From the NCBI RefSeq assembly GCF_014356525.2, contig NW_024090263.1, positions 96,476-160,475 of the forward strand: a stretch of DNA of 64,000 bases, given 5' to 3'. How positions within the stretch are numbered: the first letter of the stretch is position 1; the number at the start of each line of letters is the position of its first letter. This DNA is from Nilaparvata lugens (lineage: Eukaryota > Arthropoda > Insecta > Hemiptera > Delphacidae). The notes under the pieces are model-generated. The model saw nothing but the letters and a program-made list of their open reading frames with translations. It was not told the DNA's origin and made no database searches. A program made the position numbers and the translations under genes. Positions 11,901 to 23,400 of the stretch are shown here, in pieces.

Positions 11901-13692
11901 TGTTACCTCATTCAGATCAAATCAAATTTTTCTCTTCAAAAAGAAACAGTTCACAAAATAATGTAAATATATAGTGCATAGCACACAAAATAAACAATAT
12001 AGTAATACAATATTTAACAAACAAAAACTGTTCAGGATGAAATTCTAATGAACTTCAATATAATCGATCAAATCTCAAATTCTAACCTGTAGGTTGATCT
12101 GATTTTTTCCCTATTCGTCGATTGAAATCGCTCCTACATGGGTTGAATAATTGTGCATTTGCATAATGACCATCTTTAAACTTTTTCATATGGAATGGAA
12201 ACCTTCAATGCAGTATATTTTGAAAACTGAAAGTATTGAGCCGGTCTCCCTATACTAATGGTTTAACATTAGTGAACCAGTGGCTGGTTCACTCATCTAA
12301 CTTATTAGATGAAACATTCAAAAGAGAAAAAAGGTGAGGCACTCTTTTCCAAAAAAAAATTGGTCGATATTGAATTATATGGCGAGGTGGAAATACTCCA
12401 ATGAATTAGTTTTTATAAATTGAATCCATACGAAAATAGTGATAGACTCATCAAGATTCAGTATCAGCAACTGTCAGTTTATTTAACCATTCATTTATTT
12501 ATAAAATGTTCATGATTTATGAAAAGGTAATTGAATAATGGTTCAAATGCACAATATTTATTTATAATTTAACATTGCAGAGCCCGTGGACTCATCGTTT
12601 TCTCCGTTGAGTGCTGAGGATTTAGTTTCATGTGTTCTAAATGGTGAAATTAGTGACTCCACATGGACAGTGGAAAATTCAAAAAGTAATGAGGAATTAA
12701 TAAACGAAAACTATGAAACAGTGGATTTGGTCATCAAAACAGAAGTCATCGATAGTGGATTTAATCAAATTGAAACAGAAGAAATTGATGGCTTTGATGT
12801 GACTGATGAAGAGAAGATCGTTAATGAAATAGTTGATGGGAGGAAAATGTGTACACTTTGTAATAAATCGTTTGCGACCAAGTTTTACAAACGTCACATG
12901 CGTGCTCATAAGCGGAAAAAGTTATTGACGTGTAGTGTATGTAATAATTATAGTAGTTTGAGTAGTGTCGAAATGGACGTGCATATGCGAAAACACTATG
13001 GGCCTGCTTTTCGCTGCAGTGAATGTGAGTACATATGTGACGAATCTTTCAAACTCAAACGGCATATGGTGATTCACACAAAGGAGGCTCCATTCAAGTG
13101 TTCTCAGTGTGAGTATTCTTGTTTTCAAAGTAATAAACTCCAATCCCACATGTTGGTTCATAGTGATGAGGGAGTATTCAAGTGTACATTTTGTAGCTTT
13201 AGTACTGTTGATCATGCTAGTTTTCAACGTCATACGAAAACGCACTCTCATGAGAAAAAGTTTTGTTGCACTGAATGTGAATACATTTGCTTTAGAAACT
13301 CGAAACTAAAGCAGCACATGTTAACTCATACTGGTGAAAAACCTTTTAAATGTTCTGAATGTGGTCATGGTGCCACTCAATTGGTTCATCTTAAGCGACA
13401 CATGTTGACACATAGCGAGAGAAAAAATTATCAGTGTACACTCTGCGATTATAGTACGTTCGATTTTCAACAATTCAAAGGTCATAACACGAAAACGCAC
13501 CAGATAGGAGCGTTGCATCAATGTACAGTGTGCGATTTCAGCAGTGCGCAGCTGTACAAACTGAAAAGGCATATGTTTATACATACGGGCGAAAAGCCTT
13601 ACACATGTGAACTGTGTCCTTACAGCTCTTCACAGAAGGCGCATATTAAGCGTCATATCATGTTAAAACATTCTGATGAACGAAAACCTTGA
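8944..13692 (+). CDS. C2H2 zinc-finger protein with ten fingers and an acidic N-terminus
   Basis: Three coding exons give 412 residues: 8944-8973 (ten codons, donor GTAAGC), 11437-11533 (acceptor TTTTGTAG, donor GTAAGT) and 12581-13692 (acceptor CATTGCAG, stop TGA). Phases are 0 and 1 and join cleanly. A 5'UTR acceptor at 8907 precedes the ATG. The first 130 residues are acidic (for example EPDNFDDLQDSDNDSE) with no finger. Then come ten tandem C2H2 fingers (about residues 132-409), the first CTLC..H..H and the last CELC..H..H, several with TGEKP-type linkers. This is the architecture of a sequence-specific nuclear DNA-binding regulator. It has no ZAD, BTB or KRAB domain that I can see, and I cannot name the orthologue. 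Intron 1 carries two transposons; intron 2 shows nothing recognisable. Poly(A) signal AATAAA at 13744-13749. Confidence 0.88.
9114..9332. mobile_element. MITE with TATAGTGAGGTCCAC terminal inverted repeats
   Basis: The 15-bp ends at 9114-9128 and 9318-9332 are perfect reverse complements, with imperfect inverted similarity continuing inward (..GTTATAATGACAGT..). 219 bp, no ORF. Related copies or pieces lie at 14145-14210, 48541-48650 and 49482-49508. Sits in intron 1 of the zinc-finger gene. Confidence 0.72.
9963..11333. mobile_element. Large foldback element with arms of about 570 bp
   Basis: The left arm (about 9963-10525) and right arm (about 10752-11333) are diverged reverse complements along their length: for example AAGTTGAGACTTGGCCCTCC on the left against GGAGGGTCAAGTCTCAACTT on the right. 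The 225-bp centre is unrelated. There is no plausible transposase ORF. It lies in intron 1 of the zinc-finger gene, and a decayed single arm is at about 7870-8170. Confidence 0.72.
11335..11405 (+). repeat. Short dispersed repeat shared with 31563-31650
   Basis: The segment with GGTCATGTCAGAGGCCCTG, TGATCAGGTGCGACCTGAAAA and CTCTGA is found in reverse orientation at 31563-31650 in the Nopp140 gene. It directly abuts the right end of the foldback element. Family unknown. Confidence 0.5.
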
Positions 13693-13943
13693 GCTAATTT
13701 TTTTAACTTTCACAAATAGAGAGCTATTTTAATTGTTAATCAAATAAAAAGATTTTATGAGTGTTGAAATTAAGCTTTGGGCTAATGTAACTTAATCCTC
13801 CACCTAATACATTGTTAAGGTAGTGTCGGATCAGATCAGTATTAATATTACTAAGTATTAAATTTTACTTATAAATTCTAATAATATTAAAGTAAATCTA
13901 TAAATATAATAGTATTTAATTAGGGCTACTTGATCTGTTAGTT

Positions 13944-14103
13944 GAAAAATAATTCCATAGTACCTTTAAAAAACAGTTTTTCTACATAACAAACAATAAC
14001 AACTAGTTTGACTTTGAAATGGATTAAACATTCATAAACTAGTTGTTATTGTATTTTATATATTAACTTTTCTTTAAAGGGTACTATGGAATAATTATTT
14101 TTT
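13944..14103. repeat. Palindromic hairpin repeat
   Basis: The outer arms AAAATAATTCCATAGTACC and GGTACTATGGAATAATTATT, and the inner arms AACAATAACAACTAGTTT and AAACTAGTTGTTATTGT, form a long imperfect hairpin just downstream of the zinc-finger gene. Its size and shape fit a MITE. Confidence 0.6.
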
Positions 14104-14144
14104 TACTTATAAATTTTTAAATTTTAATTCTACTTATACTGTAA

Positions 14145-14210
14145 AGATAGACAAGTATGGCAACACCAATGTTAATCAAATACTGCTATTATAAGGTGGA
14201 CCTGACTATA
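14145..14210. mobile_element. Fragment of the GTGAGGTCCAC MITE family
   Basis: Ends in ATTATAAGGTGGACCTGACTATA, a decayed version of the right end of the element at 9114-9332, preceded by the matching GATAGACAAG..GGCAAC interior. The left end is missing. Confidence 0.5.
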
Positions 14211-14304
14211 AGTAGGACATGAAGTTTGGCTGGGTATGTATTAAATTTTACTTAGAATGTTATTATTCAAATAAGTGTGGAATGAAATTATTGTAGGCCG
14301 TCTA

Positions 14305-14870
14305 ATAGGCTAATACATATTATAAACGAGCAGGTGTAACCCGCGCCCCGCAAGGGTCTGTGAGAAACACAAAATAGATTGAATTAGAATTCTATAGCTC
14401 CATGGTGAAAATTAAAAGCATCATCCTATCAAATGTACAATAGAAAATTTAAAATTATACACAAGCAGAATAATAATTTATTATTTTGTCAAAATTACAT
14501 GAATAATCTTCATTGAAGTTGAAAAAAATGGTTTCTGAGCGGCTTGGAATCGGAGGGGGACCTTCGCATCCAGAACCGAGCACGTCAGCACGTGTCGTCT
14601 CGGACACGCGGCTCCACTCGATGTCATCTTTACCTAACTTTGTATCACTAATTGAATAATTATTTTTATTATTTATATTAGAATTAATTGTTCAATAAAA
14701 ATGATGTTATCCATCCTCAGGAAATTAAGTTCAGAAGTGAACTTAATTAGTTCAGAAGTGATAATGCGTCAAACAGCTATTTCCTATCCGGTCTATGTGT
14801 TTTTCAAAGTTAGATTTTTATATAGTGTAGGAGAATTATTTGCTAGAGAACTATATTATATAAGAAGTTT
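14305..14870 (+). repeat. Composite copy of the RTE-3'-end-like repeat family
   Basis: Begins with an ACCCGCGCCCCGCAAGGGTCTGT-like phrase, a version of that at 1370-1388, and later carries ATCCATCCTCAGG, GTTCAGAAGTGATAATGCGTCA and TTTCCTATCCGGTCTATGTG in the order seen at 1440-1560 and 48960-49120. A GC-rich 100-bp patch at 14530-14630 is of unknown origin. No coding potential. Confidence 0.45.
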
Positions 14871-15207
14871 TTTATTTTTATGAAACTAGTAAAATAAAGA
14901 TTTTTATTTTTATTGAACTAATCAGTATTAATTGTTGAATTTTGTTGATTAGCTCAATCCTGATAGAATTGAATGCCATTTGAAACATCTTATTTCATAT
15001 AGATACATATTAGATGAATGTATCTCTTTTCTGTACAGGGCTACTTGTAATATAAATATAAAGAAAATAAAAATCTCAGTACCCTTTTTTTTTGAAATAT
15101 TTTATCACTACATGTTTCGGACATTTATGCCATTTTCAAGTGATATGAAGTAAATTAGATGAATGTACTATTAAATGCCCCAATTTCAAACAATTATTAT
15201 TCATTTA

Positions 15208-16012
15208 AAAAAATCTGGTGTGGCGCACTCACACAACTTTCCTTGCCGTTATGAAAATTGATCACCTGACGCTAGTGTTCCCGCGCATCTCAAGTCTACT
15301 ATTCAAAGATTTGAGCCAGCTGGTGACAGGGCAATAACGCTGGAGACACACATGAGGTCTGCTATCTCTTCATAGTGAATGATTTAATAGAATCAACAAT
15401 AATTTGCAATTGAATAATCACATTTTCTCGAATTTAAAGCTTATTTTCAATTTTAGGTGAAAATGTTACTGAACATTAATTGTAGAGATTTTCATGCTCA
15501 ATCTACTCCACTTGATTTTTTTTGTTTCAATTGTATCTGAAGCCTGATAATTGGGAATCTATCTGCATTGATAGGGCGGAGCTCCTGAAATTTTTACAGA
15601 TATGGGACTTGTGGCAGTTGATAGAGCTTATCGATGACTATTTTAGGTATGAATTTGATCAAAATCGTTGGAGCCGTTTCCGAGAAAATCACGAAAAACC
15701 CTGTTTTTGACAACATTTTCGCCATTTTAGCCGCCATCTTGAATTGCATTTGATCGAAATTGTTCGTGTCGGATCCTTATAGTGAAAGGACCTTAAGTTC
15801 CAAATTTCAAGTCATTCCGTTAATTGGGAGATGAGATATCGTGTACACAGACGCACATACACTCATACACACACACACATACAGACCAATACTCAAAAAA
15901 CATTTTTTTGGACTCAGGGGACCTTGAAACGTATAGAAATTGGGGTACCTTAATTTTTTTCGGAAAACAATACTTTCCTTGCCTATGGTAATAGGGCAAG
16001 GAAGTAAAAAAA
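15208..16012 (+). mobile_element. 800-bp unclassified repeat element, copy A
   Basis: One of four full copies (also 30268-31060, 45831-46658, 46769-47627) plus a fragment at 61119-61327. The left end is AAATCTGGTGTGGCGCACTC then ACACAACTTTCCTTGCC; the right end is GGGCAAGGAAGTAAAAAA. Both ends thus carry inverted ACTTTCCTTGCC. The interior includes a CA-rich microsatellite (about 15861-15880). No transposase or reverse transcriptase. The boundaries recur at the same bases in different flanks, so this is a discrete mobile unit. Confidence 0.68.
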
Positions 16013-16067
16013 CTATGTACACAATCCAACATCAAATGATGTAATTAGTCTGCAATGATACAGCATT

Positions 16068-16459
16068 CATTATCATCATCATCCTATATAGCCTTCTCCC
16101 ATGTCATTTGTGGTCGGCTCTCCGAATCAATTTGCGGCATTCTTCTCTGTCTTTTGTCATTTCCAGGTTTACGCCCATCGTTTTCATATATTTACATATT
16201 GTGCTCGCCCAAGTCGTCGGGGGCGACCGCGGCCTCTTCTACCCTCAGCAGTGCTGACGATAATCGCCCTTTTAGTCATGTGATCGTCGTCTCTGCGCAT
16301 CACATGGCAAAACCATCGTAGTCGACTCTCGCTCACCGTTTCCTGTATTGGTGCAACCTTGAATGTGTCACGGATGTATCCATTCCGATTTCCGAACCTT
16401 GTCCATCGTGGTCACACCTCCAGCCTACCTAAGCATTCGCATCTCTGTACAATGCAATA
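16068..16459 (-). mobile_element. Short retroelement with a 10-bp target-site duplication
   Basis: Flanked by direct repeats ATACAGCATT at 16058-16067 and 16460-16469. An ATC-rich tail lies at the left (ATTATCATCATCATCC), which on the minus strand is the 3' end. That end resembles the tail of the LINE at 2727, suggesting a 5'-truncated LINE or dependent SINE of related type. No intact ORF. Confidence 0.65.
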
Positions 16460-17142
16460 ATACAGCATTATTTTAATTAAATTATTTTTCAATTTTCACA
16501 AATGGAATTATTTCAATTTTTAACAAATAAAAAGGTTTCATAAGTGTTGAAATTTATAATATTCATTTATTCGATTTATATTAAATATATTACTTCGAAA
16601 CCAATCGAATTTGGGCAAAAGTATATTGTACTTTTCCTGAAGTATCATTGTTCTCAATTGAATGGATAAATTAATAATAATATTATATTTTTTTAGAACT
16701 ATAACTAGTAGTTCTGTGAACAGTAGACCTCGCGCAGTTAAAAACCACATCCTCCTCTAATACTGTCCATCAGAGTGAATTATGTCCTGTCCTGACGTGT
16801 TGGTGTAAGGTTATAATATCATAAAGGAATTACACCTGATTATAATATGGATGAGACGAATAAGAAATACAGTGCGGTCGTTGTTCATTTTTATTTTTAC
16901 CAATGTAGGTACCCTAGTAGCCCTAGTCCTAGGTGTACATTGATTTTTACTATATATCTCTTGAGAAAGCAGAGATTTTCTATTTATTTATTTTGATGTT
17001 GCTTTCGGCTGAGGCTGTTGATTGAGGTTGATGAAGCTCCTCTTCAAGAGTGAAATGCATTCCTCAATACTCCAAGAAAAGTAAGTGTATTTTATCAAAT
17101 ATTTACAAGTAACACATCGGTGTCTGAACTATAACAAAGAAC

Positions 17143-17514
17143 TTATTTATTTTTCCTATAGTTACCTTGAAAAGTGGCCATTGCTGCACTGATTACAGAA
17201 TGCAAAGAATCACTTTTCCGCTCTAGTGCGGGAATAGTATATTTCGCACCTAGAGCAGAAAATGAAATTTTTCCGGCTCGAAATCGGTTTTCAAGATTGA
17301 GAGCCGGAAAAACATTTTTGCCCGTGGTGCGAACGATATTTTTCGCCACCTTACAGGTATTGCTGACAAAATAAAGAATACTTGTTATCATATACCTATC
17401 TCCTGATTTTAGTGGTAGAAGATTTGCAGTCATGATTTCAAATTCTTTTAAAATTTCACTTGGAATATCACGGGCGTCGTCATCTTCAAGCATTTTTGAA
17501 AATTTGGAATGCAC
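17143..17514 (-). pseudogene. Possible transposon ORF remnant fused to repeat DNA
   Basis: A 123-codon frame starts MHSKFSKMLEDDDARDIPSE and continues ILKEFEIMTANLLPLKSGDRY. This faintly resembles the N-terminal region of tyrosine-recombinase-like (Crypton-type) ORFs seen in insect repeats; that is recall-based inference only. The second half runs through dispersed repeat DNA (17157-17345), so it is not a normal gene. Confidence 0.25.
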
Positions 17515-19738
17515 TAATCAACAATAAATAATTCAATAAAAATGGTTGCGAAGCAAATGCTGAATTAGTTTGATTCGAAATCATGGCGACTTTGATGAAG
17601 AAAGTGGACACTCGACCAATCTAGCGGATTACTTATTATAACTACGGACTTCCAAGCGGCTGGAAAGAGAATACTTTCTGGCCTAGACCGTTTTCTGGCA
17701 AAAACTGTTTCTTACTGGAAAACTGCTGCTTTCTGTGCAGTGTGACGAAATAGTTATTTGTGCAACTAGTGCGCAAAGTGACAGTTTGCTGCACCGAAAG
17801 AAACGTTTATGCCCGAGCCGTAGGCGAGGGCGGAATGGCTTCTTGAGTGCAGCAGAGGAACTTTGCGCACATATTTCACATTTAATTTTTCCTATAGTTA
17901 CCATTGAATATGAGAAGTGGTTGATTGAATGATTATGGGTAAAATGATGTCTGAAATCCATCAAATGTTTGTGTGTGTGTGTGATGCTGTTATTAATAGC
18001 AACTTTAATTCATTAAAAAATTAATAATCCAATTGAAGTTGAAAATTCTCAGCCAAAGTTCTCATTTTTATTCATTCAAGAATCAGAAAAAATACAGATG
18101 GAACAAAAACTTCACCTTCAAAATACATGCCAACAGCTTGTTGGCTGAACCGAGATGCAAGATGGCTGAACACAACAAGATGGCTGAACCGACAAGCGCG
18201 CGACCTAGCAGGAAGAATCGTACCTAAGTTTGTTTCATCCAGCTAAAAATTACTGAAACACGATTCAGAAATTTAGACTTTTGCTCAAATTAACGAGAAA
18301 AATGCTCAAAGTAAACTGAAAAATTCTGTTAGTTAAAAATGCTGAAAAATGTTATTTATAAAAATAACATAGACAACAGAGAATATTTATTGTAGTATTG
18401 TTATGTTTTTTATTATTTTTATTTATTTGAATTTTGAACGGTAATCATTTAACCTCAAAATTAGAATTTTATAATGTATATTTGCTACTTTTCTCATTTC
18501 TTGGAGTTGAAATAATAATTATCAATAGAAAAGAACTATTATTTATTATTTAATGATGAGAATTCATAAATGATGATTATTTAATTATGATTTAGATGAA
18601 CATTATTCTTGTTTTGGATTTCTAGATTGGGATTTTATCATAAATGTAGGGTAGCCATTGAAATGATTCTTATCTAAATCTAACCACAGTCATTTTTACC
18701 AACTTAATTTTTGTTTTCGTGCACTAATCCTCCATATCAACTATCTTGTGTTGCCATGTTGCAAATCTGGAGTGAAGAAAAATTTTTTCCTGCACTAGAG
18801 CGGAAAAGTGAATCTTTGCGTTCTGTAATCAGTGCAGGAATCGTCACTTTTCAAGGTAACTGTAGGAATTTTTTTTCTGTACTCTACATTTGCAACATGG
18901 CAACGCAAAATAGTAAGTTATATGGAGCACCAGTGCAGGAAAATAAAAATTAAGTTGGTAACAGTGACTGTGGTGCATATTATAAAAAAACTCTGGTTGC
19001 CTGTAAAGTCGGTATATGAGCAAAAGTTTTATGTGACAACGACTTTGAGTGGTAAAATAATTTTAATGTTAATATTCATTCGTATAGTATGAAGAAGGAT
19101 GAAATAATAGTAACAATTTAAAACATTTATTTATACAAAGAATTATATTTAAAAAATCAATTTATACAAACCTGCTTGCGGCGCCTGCACAGGTTGACTG
19201 CTCCGTTTCACTCTCTCTCTCCAGGTGAATGCCTTCGGGTTGCTGCTGCGTTGCTCGCCACTGCTCCTATTCGTGCTCTTTCCAGACGACCGTGAACCGA
19301 AATGAACGCGCTCTCATTGTGAGTGCATAACGCGGAGCGTAACGCAGTTTCTTGAAGTGTCACCTGGCAAACCAATTTATAAGACGTTGTCACGTCAATA
19401 ATATTAAGGGCATCATGTACAGCAGTAGATGACAGTGACAGCACAGTGCCACATTCAGCACACAGCCGCCCCGCCATTCAAACACTACTACATTATTCTA
19501 TTTTATTTATTAATCATAAAATTACACAGAAAAACATTTTATGGATTTCAGGCAATTTTACCCATAATTACCCACTTTTCATATTCAATGGTAACTGTAG
19601 GAAAAATTAAATGTGAAATACGTGCGCAAAGTTCCTCTGCTGCACTCAAGAAACCACGCCTGCGGCTCGGGCGTAAACGTTTCTTTCGGTGTGCAGCAAA
19701 CTGTCACTTTGCGCACTAGTCGCACAAATAACTATTAT
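17157..19738. repeat. Two interleaved inverted-repeat pairs
   Basis: Pair A: 17157-17240 and 18785-18868 are reverse complements (CACTTTTCCGCTCTAGTGCGG against CTGCACTAGAGCGGAAAAGTG). Pair B: 17746-17968 and 19536-19738 are near-identical reverse complements carrying GCGCAAAGTGACAGTTTGC, GCCCGAGCCG and TGCAGCAGAGGAACTTTGCG. The pairs alternate as A, B, A', B', so this is not one nested palindrome. A smaller hairpin around CCGGCTC..GAGCCGG is at 17265-17320, and a short GT run is at 17968-17980. Between them the sequence is AT-rich with no gene recognised. Confidence 0.6.
19208..19477 (-). other. Unrecognised open frame in a GC-rich patch
   Basis: An 89-codon ATG frame (MAGRLCAECGTVLSLSSTAV..) lies in DNA much richer in CpG than its surroundings. 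It resembles no family I can name. CAG/GTGACA within it could act as a donor (..KLVCQ), so it might be a first exon; it might equally be part of the surrounding repeats. Confidence 0.2.
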
Positions 19739-19739
19739 T

Positions 19740-20402
19740 TATCACATTGGAATATGATTGATTATAAGCTAAAAACCATTAAAAAATAATATTTCATAAT
19801 AATTATCTTGTAATATTTTTGTTTTCTTCTGAGCGTCAAAGAATCCACAACAGTACCGTATTCTTTATGAAATTGGTTTCTGTTTTTTTAATCTCTACAA
19901 ACTCTTCAGTAAATAGCATTCATGAAGTCCATACCTCATAAATATTTCAAATTTCTTGAGACAGTATTTGAGGATAAATAAATCTAAAGTGAGTTTCATC
20001 ACCTTTTTTCTTTTGTCAAGCAAACTTTAAAATTGGCGCCAATCAGTACTGTACATAAACAGTACTGGCATAAATAGATTATTCTGATTATTCAGGAATT
20101 AACTGTAAAAATAAATATGTTTATAATATATCTTTATAAATTATATCATTTTTTATATCCAATTCAATTTTATTATTTTCAAATTTCCAATTGTTGAGGT
20201 TGGTAGCTTTTAACTAATCCTTGACAGATTTAGCGCATTACGAAAAGAGCCCTGGCCACTGACTGTCGTTTGGATCTAATCTTGATTGAAGGAAAAATGA
20301 TGTGCCTTCTCGTGAGACGCAAGCTATATTGAGCCGAAGAATTGTTTTGTTCTCATAACCTATCTTAAAATTTGAATATTTTGGACCCATGTGAGATTTG
20401 CA
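19740..20402. other. Upstream region of the Nopp140-like gene
   Basis: AT-rich, no ORF and no repeat recognised. It must contain the promoter and 5'UTR of the gene starting at 20403; no clear TATA box can be assigned. Confidence 0.4.
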
Positions 20403-23400
20403 ATGGCATCTGTCGATCCGGGATTGCTATCGTCTGTTCATAATTTTCTTTTGAAAATTGATGTGCATCTTGCGGGCATCTTTCAAAAAAAGACTAAAGC
20501 GGTAAGTATTTACTCCAACCTCTCAAAATAATTACTTTATTACGTACATTACGAACTATTACACGTGTGTCAATTGTTATGATTTTGAATTGATAAGAAT
20601 TTAAAGAATTGAAAAACTATATGTAATTGCAGAGTACTCACCTTGCTTTGTTATGCTCTACCTTATTTGATAGTTCAATCTTTTTTTACGAAATAAAAAA
20701 CAGTACCCAGTAGGTCTAATATATTTATTTTAAAAAAGTAATTAGGCTAAATAAAATGTATCATAGAGAACACGAGAACAACCATACTACACAATTTTAC
20801 CTTACATATAATAAGCATAAAGAGATGTCTATTCTATTTTGTGCTTATTTAGTGGTAATGGAAACGGTTGGTTTTTAGAGGAGGCCACTTGAGCAAAGCA
20901 GAGATATCAATATTCAAATATAGATAGGATTCATACTATCAAAAGTAAAACAGGAACAATTACATTAGAATAAAACTTCAATACTAAACTAAACCCATTT
21001 AAACTAGTTAACCAACAAACTAATCTACACAAACAACAATTATTGAAATAGAACATACTATCTCGATTTTATCGATATAAGTGAAAGTGATCACTGTGAC
21101 ACTCAAAGTAAAGTGCACCCTTTTCGGCTGTCTCAGGAATGATTGACTGCATTGTTGAAGCCTTTGAGAGGAGGGATTTTGTGTATCTGGTCCTAGCAGA
21201 TCCAATCAAGGCCTTTGATTGTGTACCTCATGGGATCCTTCTAAAGAAAAAAAGTGAGAGTTTAGGACTGTGTGGTGGTGTCTTGGTGACACTCATCTCC
21301 TACTTAGCTGAAAGGAAACAAGTTGTGTCCATTGGTGGTGATTTCTCCCAGCACATAAAGGGTTCATCATGGCGTGCCGCAGGGATCAGTGATGGGCCCT
21401 CTAATATTCCTGGTCGCGATCAATGATCTTGGGCTCATTGGACCTGTCTTAATGTTTGCGGATGACGCCACAATCTACTCAAGGGGGCAGACGGTAGAAC
21501 AGGAGGAATTACATGCACAGAGAGTTTTTAGCAGTGCCAAACAGTGGTTTGCAGAAAATAGACTGCCTAAATGAGGGAAAGACCCAACAACTGGTCTGTG
21601 GACGCCGTAGCCTCGCTGACTCTACCCACCAGGCTGATGTGAAGCTCCTGGGATTTATCATCGACTCAAAGTTATCATGGGCAGGTCACATTAAGGGAGT
21701 TTGTTCCACCAGGCTGGCGCGGGTGGTCCATCTTTTGTGGAGACTGAGGCCCCTTCTCAGCCGGAAGGACTTGATCATGGTCTATCATGCTGTCTTCCAT
21801 TCCCATCTTCTGTATGAACTCTTGCTGCGGGGACATGCGGCGGGCTACAAGAGTGTGCTGATGCTCCAGAAGAAAGCACTTGGAGTGATCACCTCAGTGG
21901 TTACTTACTTGTTGAGTCTTGGCCGCAGTCGGTGACCGGGGAATTGTGAACGTGGGGTATCATATGGTGAGCTCTGTCTTTGCATCTTTATGCAACTGGG
22001 CGGGCATCCTCACGATCTGCAATCAGTAGGCCTACATATCAAGGACACCGAGAGCAGTCAAGTCTAAGCACTGATATAATACAAGGCCGGAGGAGGCTCA
22101 CAATGGATATTCCACGCTGAACAACAAGTAATAAGAAGGACTCTTTCCACATTTTTTCCTTTCGCTTGTTCAACGACATCTGTCAATGTGATGAATCTGC
22201 AAGGAAGTGACTTTGAAATTAAAATAGTGACATGGCTTAAGAATAACCCATTCTACGCCATGAGTGAATATTTTGATGCACACAAGGACAACATAGTTTG
22301 ACCTGCCATCTTAGAAGTAATTTCATGATGCCATCTATCCAGTTCACTGTTCATTGATGAAAAAAGAATAGGAATAGCTTTATAACAGAGAAAACACAAT
22401 TACTAATATATTTTTTTTGTATCAGTTTTATTCTTTTTCTATTCGTATTCTATGGTTTAGTTAGCGAATTGAGAAGGGTGGAAAATTTCATCTGATTCAT
22501 TCTATTTGATAATTTCTATCTTTGTGTATAACTATCTAATTAATAAAATTCAATTTTTGCAGGTTCAACTTCCAAAGGGTTCAACATCCTTGGAAGAAAT
22601 TTATTCAAACTTCCAATGGTAAGACTAGTTCTCAATATTATTTAATTCGACTATGAAAATTAAACTATAGTTCAATTTATTGAGCACGAACGTATAGAAA
22701 CGATATAGAATTTATAATAGACAATAATTTTAACATTACAAATGTGTTATTGTTGTAAAAAATGTAAAGAAAAAAAGAGTTTAAAGATAGATTTTGTAAT
22801 CATCTACTGATTGCTGATACGAAAAAAGAGTAAATAAATAGAATGGCCATTTATGTACGGTATCCTGTATGGTAATTTGCAAAATATAGACCAATAAAAT
22901 CTACAGTAAGATTCCCTTTGAACTTTCAGCATTTGCTAAATGGGAAAAATTGATGTTAGGCCTATTTATAAGGAATGCAGACAGGTATAAAGTGAATCCT
23001 ACTATAGTTAGATATTCCTTGGTGTTGAATTCTCATCTGTATACAAGAGAGTAGCATTGTAAAAATTGGCTTAGTACAGAACATCTACAACAAGAAGTGT
23101 CTCTCGATAAAATCCAAAGTACGACATTACAATACAGTAATTAAACCCATGTTTCTGTATGCAAGTGAAACTTTAGCCTTGAACACTAAACTGGATATTG
23201 AGGATTTATGTCGTGTGGAGAGTAAAATCATCAGGAGAATAATTGGTCCAAGAAATACGGAAGAAGGTTATAGGCTGCAAAATAACTGCGTTGTGGAAAA
23301 TACTCGAAAGTATCTGCCTATATCAAAAGGAGGAGATTAAAATTCTTTGGACATTTGATGAGACAGCCGGGGGATCGAATGACGAAGAGAATCCTACTTT

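Noticed and set aside
12697..13584. Antisense frames across the zinc-finger exon
   Set aside because: Repetitive finger sequence produces open frames on the opposite strand; not genes.
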